Origin: Epithemia pelagica
Lineage: Eukaryota; Bacillariophyta; Bacillariophyceae; Surirellales; Surirellaceae
Length of the DNA: 64,000 nucleotides
NCBI GenBank assembly: GCA_946965045.2
Contig: OX337237.1
Span: 1,860,001 to 1,924,000, forward strand
Direction of reading: 5' to 3'
Shown here: positions 1 to 11,276 of the stretch, one piece after another
How the letters are laid out: each line of letters starts with the position of its first letter
Position numbering within the stretch: position 1 is the stretch's first letter
The notes under the pieces: generated by a model
The model's input: only the letters and a program-made list of their open reading frames with translations
Told to the model about the DNA's origin: nothing
Databases searched by the model: none
Position numbers and translations under genes: made by a program

Positions 1-1064
1 TACTGGGCATTGATACTTGGGGAAGAAACTGCAAGTAAAGGTCGGCTTGGTCTATTCCACTTTATGCAACGAATCACCAAGACCATGCGACCACGACACA
101 TCGACTTTCCGAGGGCCCTGCGTGAATTGAAAATGAAATTATATGAGTACAATGATGAAGACATGAACAATGTCATTGAGGCATTGAAGGCGGGGACATT
201 GTCCAACAGCAAAAAGCAATACACAGAGAGTGAGATTAGTGACTTGCTCAATTCACCAGAGTTTGGACGGGATACGAAAAATACGTACGGAAAACAATTC
301 GGTCAAAGGGATGCATCATTGTCAAACTTGAAGAATTCAAGATAAACTTCAAGGTGACAGCGTCCCCTGACAAACCGGCCGCAAGAGGAAGACGCGACCC
401 ACGGACAAACCAGCCTCTCTTTACAAAGGACACTCATCAGGCTATAGGAAATTGCAAGGACAAAGCGCAGTATTTGTCAGATCCATTTCCTGTAGAAGAA
501 ATGTACGTGACAATCCCACCGAACAAATATGCAAGACATGGCTTACCTGAGTACTTGGGAGTGCGAGGCGAGTCAAAGCTAGAAAGTTTTCATGACAATC
601 TGGCGCATTTTGGAAATTGTGGGATGCGTGAGAGTTTGGCCGACAACCTGAATCTTTGCGGTACCACACGTTACAATCTTACCATTCGTTACAAGTTTCA
701 TTTACTCGGAATGAGCGCTGATGAGCGTACAGCCATGCCATCTGGATGGGAAGCTGTGGTTCCAGTGTGGAACCACACTAAACTGAAGTTCATCAACACG
801 ATGGCTTTTAGGTCTGGGTCAAAAGAACAGTTCGAATGGGTGGATGACTTACCAGAAGATAACGGTGAGCGCTTCTTCTCTGAATACTTGGTGCAACAAG
901 AGAAGCGTGAGAAAGAAATACCAGAGGACAAGCCAGAGGACAAAGTGCTGCGAAGTTCCAAAGTCGTGAAGGAGGACTCAGAAATAGCTCCTGGGGAGGT
1001 AGCGCCATGGTGGATGTGCCGGGCCGTTGGGAAGTCTCAGCGGCCGGAGCGGTCGTGGTGGTAG
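1..1064 (+). pseudogene. C-terminal part of a transposase-like protein, frameshifted and cut by the window edge
   Basis: The frame is open from base 1 to a TAA at 343-345. Coding continues in another frame to a stop at 1064. Within the overlap the second frame runs through the VKLEEFKI segment into a basic stretch, so the shift lies near base 300. Visible signals are an HF-x-QRI-x-KTMR segment, a RGESKLESFHDNLAHF segment near residue 72 of the second frame, and NLCGTTRYNL just after it. This order resembles the catalytic end of widespread transposase-like proteins, where a Gly-x-Ser-x-x-Glu-x-x-His block is followed by an Asn-x-Arg-Asn-like block. The family name is inferred from memory of such proteins, not from a search. 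The tail is acidic and lysine-rich. The frameshift makes it a probable pseudogene. It could instead be a host gene with an intron near 345. Confidence 0.5.
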
Positions 1065-1202
1065 CCGCTGGGGAAGCGTCCGACGGCCTCGAAAGATTAC
1101 GTTACAAGGTGTGGGAGGCTCCAGGGTCGGTAGTAGCCGTCGCAGGCTGGAAAAACTGGATTGCAATGAAGCAGCACCAGCAGGAGGGTCCAAATGACTG
1201 GG

Positions 1203-1406
1203 GTGGAGGCAGTAACAGTGCGGGAGGAGCAACGATTGGCCACGGTGAAGGTAGCCGCAGAAGGTAGGGGGGTGGAGGCAGTAGCAGTGTGGGAGGAGCG
1301 AAGATTGGCCACGGTGAAGGTAGCCGCAGAAGGTAGGGGGTGGAGGCAGTAGCAGTGCGGGAGGAGCGACGATTGGCCACGGTGAAGGTAGCCGCAGAAG
1401 GTACAT
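1203..1406. repeat. Minisatellite, three copies of a 68-69 bp unit
   Basis: Copies begin at 1203, 1272 and 1340 (GTGGAGGCAGTA...). They end in a shared GGTGAAGGTAGCCGCAGAAGGTA block and differ at a few bases. The array lies directly after the transposase-like pseudogene. Long Gly/Ser or Pro/Leu-rich open frames across it in several frames are by-products of the repeat. Confidence 0.9.
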
Positions 1407-1751
1407 AGAAAAAGGTACTAAAGGACTATAGAGCTATAGAGTAGGCTGCAAAGATGCGCAGTCGTTGAGAAGCCCGATCACATGATCAACACCGCAATAA
1501 AATAAACGCTCACTCCGTGACTTTTTGCAAATTGTTACACTCGAAAGCTGATCACTGGAAAGGCCTCACAAAGAACTCTTGCGACCCGAGTCCACAAGCT
1601 CCCGTTTCAATGTATTTCTTCTTCTTGACATGCTTCAAATTCTTGCGGATGAACTGCGAAATGTCTAGCATCTGGTGATTAGTTGTTTGTTGATTGCCAT
1701 TGCGAAGGTATTGCAGATAGTGCTGTAGTATATCTACATCCGCTCCGCGGA

Positions 1752-1903
1752 GTGGGGAGGCACGAGAAGGGGCTATTGACTCCGAGAAGGGCAATAGCTC
1801 CGAGAAGTGGACCGCCTTCTAAATCCGCGTCAGCGGATTTGGCGGTCCACGACGAGGAGCTATTGCCCGCCGAGGAGTCAAAAGCCCCGACAAGTGCCCC
1901 CAC
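1752..1903. repeat. Imperfect foldback (inverted repeat with almost no loop)
   Basis: The left arm (about 1752-1828) and right arm (about 1833-1903) are reverse complements with a few mismatches and small indels. They meet at a 4-base centre within CCGCGTCAGCGG. The arms share the GGGCAATAGCTCC core. A single strand would fold into a hairpin of about 70 bp. A run of 14 C residues follows at 1944-1957. The structure could be a MITE or part of a larger foldback element. No target duplication was found. Confidence 0.75.
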
Positions 1904-2103
1904 GACCAGGAGGGGATGTCGCTTGCTTCTATAACCTCCGAGTCCCCCCCCCCCCCCAATTAACTGTCACACTTTTTTCCCAGGACTGTTTTTTTTGCTC
2001 TGCACTAGCTTTTTTGCACCGCACTTGCTCGCGTATGAGAGCGCGGTCGTCGTGGGCAATATAAGGCTATATTAGACGAAAATCCTACTTCCATTCCGAG
2101 GAG

Positions 2104-2631
2104 CTATAGTAGCAGAACACTGGCATGCAGACAACAGATTCCAGATTTCTGTTTACGAAAAACAAGATAGTTGTTGATTGCTTCTTCTTCAAAGAAAAGC
2201 CACGAGAACTCAATCAATGGAATGTTTACAGCTCCTTTGTCCTCCTCACTTTTCATATCTCTAATTTTTTTGACGAAGCCGTCAAATTTGTTTTGAAATG
2301 TGGTGGTGTAACGACCAGTGTTGTGATTGCGCGATGGCCTCCAACTGAAGTCCTCGGACATGAGGCGTTTGGCACGAAGCCGTTGTGCATCATTTAGGTC
2401 CTCCCAACTCAAACCAAGCCCTGTTACGAATTGTTCTGCCAGTCTTGTGCACTCTTCAAAGGACATGGTTGGTTGATTTGAAGGTACCATAGGTGTCTCA
2501 CTTTGAGGCGTATCAGTGGAGCTTGTGGTGGAAGAGAGGGTGAGCTGGGGCGTGGGGCGAATGTGCACAGTGGCCGGAGATTCAAATGCCGTAATCATAG
2601 AGGCGGGTTTGTGGTCTTCTTGTGTTGACAT
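2104..2631 (-). CDS. Hypothetical protein, 175 residues
   Basis: The first ATG of this open frame is at 2631 and the stop is the TAG at 2104-2106. The N-terminal 60 residues are rich in Ser, Thr and Pro and look disordered. The C-terminal half (SFEECTRLAEQF, KNKFDGFVKKIRDM-like segments) is charged and predicted helical. No known domain was recognised. A (AATG)6 microsatellite at 2652-2675 lies just upstream. There are no neighbouring genes that suggest a function. The ORF could be an exon or an isolated chance frame. Confidence 0.35.
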   Translation of the reverse strand: MSTQEDHKPASMITAFESPATVHIRPTPQLTLSSTTSSTDTPQSETPMVPSNQPTMSFEECTRLAEQFVTGLGLSWEDLNDAQRLRAKRLMSEDFSWRPSRNHNTGRYTTTFQNKFDGFVKKIRDMKSEEDKGAVNIPLIEFSWLFFEEEAINNYLVFRKQKSGICCLHASVLLL

Positions 2632-2651
2632 GCTGTCCAACACTGAAATAA

Positions 2652-2675
2652 AATGAATGAATGAATGAATGAATG
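2652..2675. repeat. (AATG)6 microsatellite
   Basis: Six perfect tetranucleotide units just upstream of the hypothetical minus-strand ORF. Confidence 0.9.
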
Positions 2676-2699
2676 TGATGGCTCTTCAGCTTGTTCAGG

Positions 2700-5100
2700 C
2701 GTGGCTGATCTGCAATGACACAATTGTCTTGTCAGATCCATAGAATGCTTTGCCCTTTTCACCACACACCTGGTAGTTCATAACCTGGGACCTGGGACAT
2801 CTTGAGGTTTATGATCAGTCCATTGATGTTCCCATTTTTCTTGTCCGGGGGCTGTACAGCAGCTTCATCATAGTAGCCTGATATCCAAACGTATAGACCA
2901 CAGAATTTTGGGCTTGATGCAACTTCAAGTGCTTGATGGCTCTTGAAAGAATTTTCTGATTCTTTGCCAAGTGTTTGAATCTCTTCCATCCAGGTTCCTT
3001 CAGCAGATCATTCCTTTTTGCATATACTGCACATGTCACTGGATCATCAGATGCAATGAGGTTGAGTGGTTCATCTGTGATCTCCCCAGTCTCCTATAGG
3101 ACATGAACACTGTAGGTAAAACCTTGATACATAGGATCTCCAGGTTTGAAGGGGCCTTGATGTCCAATGATATGTTGTAAGTGGAGTAGACCATCATAAG
3201 CTGGTTGTAGGAGATGTTGGAAGTGGAGTAGACCATCATAAGCTGGTTGTAGGAGACATATGTTCTACTTGACCTTGTCCAATATCAAGTTGGAAGTTGA
3301 TTTTCTCTGGAATCTGTAACCCTTGCTTGCAGTTCAGATGGATTATCCTCATGATGAGATGAATGTCTTTGGCTTGGAATGAGGAGATGACTCCCCACCA
3401 TCTGATGACAAAGAAGCAGTCTGTGCAAAGATCTTGTTGAGAGTATCTTCATCGCACCCATCAAAGAAAGATGAAGATTCAAAACATCGCAAGGCTCCTT
3501 CTTGAAGTCATGCTTGTGTGTTCAGGTAGGCAATGACAGGTTCATGATAACGGCCGAGGTGATCCAGATGATGACCAGGAATCATGCTGTGGAGGATCAG
3601 GGGCCGATGAAGGAAAACCATGTGAGTCACAATTTGGATCTCCATAATCCAATACAGAAGGGGCCAACACTTCCCAGTCCTCATGTGTTGGCCCACCACA
3701 TGAGGACTGGGAAGGACCAGTTCAGGCTCAGGGTTGTGAAGTAACGATATACATGATAGTGAATGGACTTAGCTACTTTCAAGTACTATTAAATTTTATT
3801 GATGACTTTACTTACTGATTAGCAAGTCATTGTGACAGTTACAGTGAATTTACTTACTGACTTTAATGTCTACTATCCATAGTTCTAGACTTCAACTAGA
3901 ATTAAATCATCAAGTCAACCATAATGGAATTTGACTTTGACTTTAATGCCAAATTCCCTATAATTCCCTGTTAATTCTTTGACTTACATTGTTCAAGTCA
4001 TACCAACTTAAGTCACTCAGTGCCATTCCCTATCAGTGCCATTCCCTATTAATTCTTTGACTTAAGTTGTTCAAGTCATACCAACTTAAGTCACTCAATG
4101 CACTGCGCCACCAACTGTGCACTGTGCACTACTGGTTAAGAAAGCAACCGCAGTGCTTCTATACTCTTCACTCTGCATCACTCTGCACTCTTCTGCACTC
4201 TGCACCCTGCACATCTGCACCTCTCTCTAAAAACACTTTGTGCAATCCAGATTCCAAATGGACCAACAATGGCTTGCGTATGCATGCCCAAAAACAACAT
4301 TCTATTTGAATTACAATGTCGACACATACTTCACCACTATACTTCACTGTCCCTATTCCCATGTCAGATTCATAGAAGATGAACTTGAAGGACATCTCTG
4401 AGACAAGAGGAATAAGCAGATGACAAAGACAAAAGGTTATTGGAGACCATTACCAATATTCTTATCAGTTGGCTTATCTGTTCAAAGAAGACAGTAACCA
4501 TCAAGCAAGTCAATACCTTCAAGTCGAGGACACATATCTGCAAAGTGAGTAGCATTCCTTCCAACGAGTCCATCGAGCAAATTGCACAAGCTTTCATCCA
4601 AGCAATGACTTGAGATGGATTGGCCTACTCAATCAACACTGAATGTCCAGACAATACCAATCCATGTCTAGAGATTTTTTGTTGGCCAACCTTCCAATGC
4701 CAAGAATGCTCCACAAACAATATTCTACATTGTGCTGATTTTGCACTGGGACAACGAGACATTTGTCAACTCCCTCTGTTTGCTTCGCCAATAATGTTTT
4801 GGATGATTCGATCAAACTGTCGGTTTGTTGTCCAAACCCCAATCCCACATTACCCGGAAGTTCCTCTTTTCATGTTTCTCCCCGACACTCTTTCCCCCTT
4901 CATTGATCTTCTGACAGAAGAAGTGTCCTCCCTAATCCATGAACACGACAACAAACCAATTTCCATTCAGGCATCTACCGCCACTCAACCAAACTCATTT
5001 CCATCTCGCATTTGCAAGATAAAAGCACCACTGAACATTTCCTTGTTCCACCCGTATTCTACACAGACACATACGTAACAAATGGCTTAATTAATTCGTT
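2700..5100. other. Stretch without a convincing gene; short repeats and one hairpin
   Basis: Only short or ATG-less open frames occur here. The longest, 4620-5078 on the plus strand, starts at TTG and resembles nothing recognised. A 42-bp tandem duplication lies at about 3179-3260 (copies at 3181 and 3223). A direct repeat of about 55 bp starts near 3972 and again near 4050. A CACTCTGCA-rich stretch covers about 4160-4215. Confidence 0.6.
3670..3714. repeat. Perfect 18-bp inverted repeat with a 9-base loop
   Basis: The arm 3670-3687 (CTTCCCAGTCCTCATGTG) is the exact reverse complement of 3697-3714. The loop TTGGCCCAC is between them. There is no T-run after it, and no gene nearby that it could terminate or regulate. 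Confidence 0.9.
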
Positions 5101-5123
5101 TTGATTCTCGAGACAATTGCCAT

Positions 5124-5880
5124 ATGCCTGGCGAGCCACCGATACTATTACCAATTCACAATGAAAATCTCCCACCCCTTCTACCAATGGATACTGAAAC
5201 GAAGAAGAAACAACTCAATCTTCTACCCAGTCTTCTCAGTTTCCGTGACCACCTTCAAACTACAAGAATTGGAAACGATGGATGGACGATTGCCTCGAAA
5301 ATCTATCTACTGCAATTGATTCTCAATCACAACAACCAGGCAGAGCTTTTATGTGCTTGCTCATCATCCAGTACATCAGATACTCAACTCGGCAAAATCA
5401 TGCCACGCCTATTCTCCATTGGCTTACGCCTATTCTCCATTGGCTTAACTTCTGCGACGGCCTGTCTTGATATCGCCATACAATACGACGTGAATACGTT
5501 CTGTGCTTTAATTTCCTATGTTGGTCGATACTACCATAATGCCGAAAGAATCGTGAACTGTGCTGATTATTTCAGTCAAGAACACGATGGCAAGATTTCT
5601 CTTAAAATTTGTGCCAAACAATTCCAACGATTGATTGGAATTGGCCACAAGACTGCTATGATTAGTCTCTAGTCTGTTTTTGATTGTGATGAAGGAATTC
5701 CGTGCAACATATTTCGGTGGTGTTTTCAATTGGAATGGACGCACGGTTATGAGATGGAGAGCGATGCTTTGCGGTGTTCAAAACTTCTGATATCATGGAT
5801 TCCGCAGTCTATGTGAAAGTTGATCAATCCATTATTTGGTTCGTTGGGCCAGAATCCAACAAAACTCGCCCCTTTGTCGT
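5124..5880 (+). pseudogene. Endonuclease III-like DNA glycosylase remnant (plus-strand copy)
   Basis: Endonuclease III removes oxidised bases and nicks abasic sites. In the frame from ATG 5124, homology to that fold becomes visible after about residue 75: SSSSTSDTQLGKIMPRLF at the usual LSSQTKD position, then YVGRYYHNAERI, then a helix-hairpin-helix LIGIGHKTAM with the catalytic-type Lys. A TAG at 5670-5672 ends the frame, but the same frame continues with EGIPCNIFRWC and then LLISWIPQSM-TGA(5814)-KLINPLFGSLGQ. This follows the order of plant and algal family members. The usual catalytic Asp-Thr-His segment is replaced by Cys-Asn, and no 4Fe-4S cysteine loop is seen. The two stops and the lost Asp point to a pseudogene. 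The first 70 codons may not belong to it. Confidence 0.65.
5406..5447 (+). repeat. 21-bp in-frame tandem duplication in the glycosylase remnant
   Basis: Two exact copies of CGCCTATTCTCCATTGGCTTA (5406-5426 and 5427-5447) repeat the seven residues RLFSIGL. The inverted paralogue at 6698-7321 has a single copy. Confidence 0.9.
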
Positions 5881-6041
5881 ATCTTCAGTCCACTCGTACT
5901 CTGAAACACATGCTGACAACCATGTGAAGGACTTGATACCCATGATGGCCAACATATATCAACGAGCAGTTACATAGCAGTAAAATGGCAACATCTGGAT
6001 TTCAAATGGGATATGAATAGAGAAAGACACTCCAAGGCAGC

Positions 6042-6257
6042 ATGAGGACTCGTGGAAAGGGACGAAAGAAGGCAACGTTCAGAGAACATGTCCCCTATGC
6101 TGTTTTTGTGCCCCTGAGGGAGGAAGGAATGGTTCTAGAATTGTGGCAGCAGTTGGGTGACGTGGGGTTGGGCGTGGTCAAATTGGTGAGCGGCCCACAA
6201 GAGTTGCCCTCCAAGTGGGCCTCGAAGGAGGAACGGGCTGAAGCCAGGGGGAAATAA
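6042..6257 (+). CDS. Short hypothetical ORF, 71 residues
   Basis: This frame starts at a true ATG. It encodes a basic N-terminus (MRTRGKGRKKATF) and a charged C-terminus (KWASKEERAEARGK). It sits between the two inverted glycosylase remnants. No family was recognised. It may be the remnant of a longer gene or a chance frame. From 6258 to about 6690 nothing convincing is visible. Confidence 0.25.
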   Translation: MRTRGKGRKKATFREHVPYAVFVPLREEGMVLELWQQLGDVGLGVVKLVSGPQELPSKWASKEERAEARGK

Positions 6258-6697
6258 CGGGGACGAGTCCTCATTGGAAAGGACGGTGTTAAGAAAGAAC
6301 ACAATGTGATGGAAAAAACATCTTAAATTGAGTGCAGGAGAGGCCGTAGGGAGGGAGACGACCCTCCGGAGTTAGTGTAAAGATTTCGGATCATCGAGAT
6401 GGAGGGTTTGTCTGGCATTGATGCAGAAAGTTAGGAGAGCTTTGCACGTGGCCTCGGCGTGTAAGAACATTTGGGCAAAGTCGAATAGAAAGGGTGCTAC
6501 AGGATAGCATGAAGCTTCAAGAGCAGAGGCGAGGAGGTCGTCGGCACTCTGTGAAGTTTGTTGGGTACATAATCGATACCCCAGCTCTTACGGTCACTTG
6601 GCCGCTCCACAAAAGGCGCCCGCTCTCCCTTTACATTCAGAACATTCTGGATCTTCCCGCCACTCCTCAGGGCGGTTGGAGTCTCTCGCATTGGTAT

Positions 6698-7321
6698 TTA
6701 CTTCACGCTTTGGAGTTGGCTAGGGTTTTGAGATGATGATGGTAGACCGGCTAATGGTGTATTCATACGGCATATACATCGGTATTGGTCCTTTGATTGG
6801 CAAAAGAAGAACTTTCCGGCCCTGGATGTATTCATTGCTTCCCCATCTGAGCCAGTACCTTCCTCATCTGATCCTCCTCTTCCATATGGCATCTGATGCA
6901 GACAGGATAGTACAAAATTATTGTCAATGTAGTCCATTGTGAAAGCCTTCTTTTTCTTTTTCTTGTGCTTGCTGACATGAATGTCAGCAGGAATACCGTC
7001 AACACGGTCAAAGGCAGCTTCAAGAAAAATGCAAGCCGTTTTATATCCATTCCCAATTAAGGTTGTCAACTCAAAGATTGTTAAGTCCGGGGGAATAGTA
7101 CCGTTGTATTTCTGTTGAAAATATTTGGCAGCATTGACAATGCGCTCGGTGTTTTTGTAGAAGCGGCCAGACTCGGACAGAAGAGAGCACATCGCATCCA
7201 TGCCGTAGTTATCATCAATTTCTGAAACAGGAGCTGCTGAAGTCATTCCGCAAGCAAACAGCCGTGGTATAATCATGCTAAGTTGAACGTCAGAAGTGCT
7301 GGAGCTCATGCAAATTGTCAT
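6698..7321 (-). pseudogene. Endonuclease III-like DNA glycosylase paralogue, C-terminally altered (minus-strand copy)
   Basis: ATG at 7321, 207 codons. Residues 5-75 are clearly related to the plus-strand remnant at 5124-5880: SSSTSDVQLSMIIPRLFACG, GRFYKNTERIVNAAKYF and NGTIPPDL. The helix-hairpin-helix is LIGNGYKTACIFL, with the Lys that is catalytic in endonuclease III. The following GIPADIHVSK keeps the catalytic-type Asp. After HVSK the family match stops and a lysine run and unrelated, low-complexity sequence follow. The rest of the second lobe and the 4Fe-4S cysteine loop are therefore absent. The N-terminal lobe is short, so upstream exons may exist. The frame itself is open, so a truncated expressed protein cannot be excluded, but loss of function is more likely. 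Confidence 0.6.
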
Positions 7322-7519
7322 GAAGCATGTAGAGACACTTTTGACTCATTGTTGTGGTGTCCGCTCTATCATGTGTAAACGGACAGGAACAAGCATGCTT
7401 CGCATGCATGACACAAATCAGCATTCTACATGCACGCATCCATCATTCGACACATATCGAGACGCATTTGACTCTCTGTGGTTGTGGTGTCACGCATGTT
7501 GTCGCCTGTATAGAAATGG

Positions 7520-7526
7520 ATGATAG
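7520..7526. repeat. Left target-site duplication of copia element 1
   Basis: ATGATAG lies immediately left of the 5' LTR and again immediately right of the 3' LTR at 17189-17195. Copia insertions usually make 5-bp duplications, so part of the 7-bp match may be chance or LTR end sequence. Confidence 0.65.
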
Positions 7527-8241
7527 AGTTCAGACATAGCGAAATATCACCATGCTAGGAACTCTAGCCCACATAGTCAAGGTAGATGCCCTGGCATATC
7601 TAGTCGTCCTGTTTGAGTCATAAGATGAAGATTCGAGTGACGAAAGATACGAAGAAGATGCCACCGCGCTCTCTGGGTTCTCTTCGTCACACTTCCGAAT
7701 CCATCGATCTAAGTCTTCAACATCAGGGCACTAATAATATTATTTCCGTTCGGAAGCGACGTGTGTGCTAGGGGTTAAGTGTCGCCTGTCGACCGAACCC
7801 ACGCCCTTCGTCCACATTTAGAAGAAATCACTCTAACACATATGTAAGCTGCACGATAGACTTAGAGACAGAACATCCGATCCATAGATAAGCCAATACG
7901 GAAATTGAATCCTAGATAGTGGACTTACATGGTCGAATGTAGCTGATGAAGTGGCCTTTGGCGCCACATCATTCAGGATCATTGAAGAACGATCCTAGGG
8001 ATGAAGTTCCAAGAAATCATTCCTGGAACGATCATCAAGTAAACAATACAATCTAGAAATAAACTCACTCTTTTATAAAACAAGAAAGTTGCAAGCAACC
8101 TTCCTGTAAGAGCATCTAGATTTAGATACGAAGGTGAGGGCCCCATCGTCGTACTACATCTAGAGCTACAAGAGAGAAAAACTAACACATCGATCTGCAC
8201 CTAGTTTTATCTCCCAGTTAGACAAGAGCTGATACTCTTAA
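7527..8241 (+). repeat. 5' LTR of element 1 (715 bp)
   Basis: It matches 16486-17188 nearly base for base. Compared with the 3' LTR it has an extra 12 bp near 8110-8122 and about three substitutions. No well-placed TATA box was identified by eye. Confidence 0.92.
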
Positions 8242-8397
8242 GTGGTTATCTTCGCCCAAGAGAGATTGACTATCTACGCAACCTCTGAAGACAAGTCTAA
8301 TTGTTGTATCACGAACGACAAAGACGGACCTTCCTGCACCCGAGTGCAACCAAGCTAGCTTTGAAAAGGGGACACCAAGTTTGTCACCCGACTCGAA

Positions 8398-11276
8398 CTC
8401 ACCACGGCCGACGAAGTATCCCCAACCTCGTCTGGACCGGGTAGTTTCGATTGGATCTCCAAGTTTGACAAAACCGAGGCCTCTCTTGACGAAACAACAG
8501 AGCCCCAGGCCGTTGACCCTGCTCCAAACCAAGCAGAGGACCAACCTTCTCCGCGACGAAGTGAATTGTTGGATCGTGCGCAAGACCAGCAACGACCACC
8601 TCGTCCACGACCACCACCGTTGATTGTTGAATCTCCACCCAAGGAAGAAGCAAAGGATAACAAATCATCCAACAACAGCGGAAAAGACAACAAAACAAAA
8701 ATGGGAGACCAAGGAGAGCCAACCACAGTCGTCTTCATGCCCGACAAACCCACAATGGGCGGGCAGATCCAAAGCAAATACAATGAGTTTGTTCCCTGGA
8801 CAGGCGGAAAGCCAAAAGCAGATTGGAGCGGGTTAGATGACAGTGCTTCAACATCTCCTCTTTGAGCCGGACTCCAAGTAAGAACACTTACCGACAAGAA
8901 ACTTTCGGAGAGAATCACCGGCCCAACGGAGAAGTTTGACAAGAAAACCGGAGACTTCTCCCGTCTCCAAGACGACATCGTCAAGCACCTTGAGCAACAT
9001 GGCATGGACACCATTGCCTATCTCCCAAATCCATCTGAACCAACCGAAATGCTCCATATCGTCGTCAACCATCCCAAATTTACAAACACCAAAGTTCGTG
9101 AGACAATGGCAATCCAAATGAAGAAATACGATAAGTATGATCTCAGTAACGACGCATCGGCACGAGATTACTTACTTGATTCATTGGAGAAGACCTTCTG
9201 CCGCGACGTCGAAGATAAGAGTCGCGATGCAAAATCCTTCCCGGAACTTTTTATGATAATCGTAAGGATTATCACGGACGACTCCATCGAACACTGGGAA
9301 ATTATCAAGCGCGAAATGCGCGCGCTAGTGCCCCACAAGTATCCAGGACATGACATCACACTCATGACCAAGGAATGCGCGCAGCCGGACTCTATGATCA
9401 CAGCCTCATGGCTAGCCTCTCCAAGAATTTCTACATGGCCGGAGACACCCAAGTTTGCCATCTTGCTCTTGAACCAGCGAGTCCAAGATGCCGTCGACAG
9501 TATCCGTTTCCTAGATCAGTCGGCAGCGGACTCCTATATGGCTACACATAAGCTCCTGTACACCCATGTCATCGAAGAGCTAAACTCAAAATATTTGATT
9601 AGCCTAAAGCAAGGAGAGTGGCCCGCCAAATCCTCCCATCACGACTCCAAAGCCGTTCCCACCTCTTTTGGAGCCCACAAGCATCCGTCACTATGACACC
9701 CAACAACAAATCCAACAACAAGGACAGCTGGACCACCGCATCCATCAATGCTCTCATCCAGACTCTCCAATCCGCCTCGGGAACCCATGGCTCCAAGTCG
9801 ACTCCCATCAGCGGACCACGCGGGAATACGAAGAACAACCGTCGCGAAAAGGGGAAGAACAACACCAACCCAAAGAAAAACAACAAAAACAATAAAAACA
9901 AGTTCGCATCCACTCGTTCTTCCACCAAACCCCAAGATTGGCGTTCCATTCCACCCAAAGCTGGGGAACCTGAAACCAAAATTGTCCCAAAATTGTCGAT
10001 GGCATCAAACACTACTGGTGTGCCAAGTGCACCCGTTGGAATCTCACTCACACCACGAGTGAGCATATTGTTGGGTATAAAAAGGGAAACAAGTCCCATA
10101 CTCCCACAGCCCATCACCTCGAAGTCGACGCCGGAGCATGGACTGTTGAATTGTTGCATGAGGATGAGGAAGAGGACGACGACAGCGCCTTTGACGAATC
10201 TCTTGACCCACAGAAGAGTCCGTACCACGTCGTCACCTGGCCCAAATCTGTCGAACACTCAACGCAGATCTGCCTCCAGGAACGACCCATGTGTCTCCCC
10301 GGGTTCACATACACATACGATGTCGAAAAGGGAAAATGGGAAGTTACAAAAGGGCTGTATGAGTACAAGAACAATGAATGGCAACCCAAGGTCACTCACT
10401 TACCGGTCATCCACGAATTTAAAACCCGTGAAACCTTCGCCTTCAGCGTCATCCACACCCTGGAAGAAGAAGACGAAGATGATATCGATACGGAAAGTGA
10501 GAACGAAGCATGGCCAACAGATGACTCCAGCGCACTCTTTGGTACTTACAACAGCAACGATGACACCATCACCGATGACGAAATGAATGCATCCGACGAT
10601 GACACCGCGTCATCAATGCCTCCTCTCGTCCTGCGAGCACCCGTCGGAACTCAATCCGAAACAATGAAGGCACTCCTCGCAGACAAAATCAAACTCTTCG
10701 ACCCCATGACGAACAACCATCTCGTCGACCAATACAACGAATATGTGGCCGCGACCGTCATCACAAACAATGCACAAAGAGCAAACAAAATTTCGGATTT
10801 GAGGATGTACAGCAATGAGGGAGAGACCGTGAGAAACGACGACGAAGTCGAACAACACAACAAAGAAGAGGAAGACTCAAAACCAGCTGCAAAAGAAGAC
10901 ACACCGAAACAAATGGTGCGCTTCAACGCCACCCTCAACGTCAACGAGTCACCACCTCCTATCCCTGAGGGACGGCCCGTTGACCAGAGACTCTTCCGCT
11001 TGCCAGCCATCTCTCCAATGGATATCTCCGTCTCACCGCCCAAACCACCTGGACCATTCTGGCGGACCGACCCACAGCCAACTCCCATTCCGCGAGAACT
11101 CTTGCAAGATCTCGCTCAACTCAAACGAGACCGAACAAGAGGAAAGGCCAAAAATGCAAGACGAGACGGAATGAGACTTCAACGAGCACAACACATGATG
11201 CACGCACGTCACTGGAAAGAACCTGCACTAACCTTAGAGCAAGCATACGAGCGAGTCCTCGACGAGGAATGGCGTC
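8398..11276 (+). pseudogene. Gag-like region of element 1, broken
   Basis: This encodes the structural protein of the element. The frame around 8398-8865 (LTTADEVSPTSSGPGSFDW...) is cut by TGA at 8863-8865, where element 2 has Arg. The same frame resumes to a TGA at 9694-9696. Coding then moves to a second frame (about 9697-9990) and a third (about 9990-11276). In the third lies WCAKCTRWNLTHTTSEH (about 10012-10065), a CX2CX6HX4H pattern shared with element 2. Next comes an acidic region. No initiating ATG is visible after the LTR. A one-base surplus near 11278 separates gag from the pol frame, whereas element 2 is continuous at the same place. Confidence 0.8.

Noticed and set aside
978-1406. 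Proline/leucine-rich minus-strand protein
   Set aside because: It spans the 68-69 bp minisatellite; all three frames are open because of the repeat.
8355-9014. Long minus-strand open frame (219 codons) opposite element 1 gag
   Set aside because: It is antisense to the conserved gag frame, begins without a sensible start and has no relation to known proteins; it is a shadow of biased gag composition.
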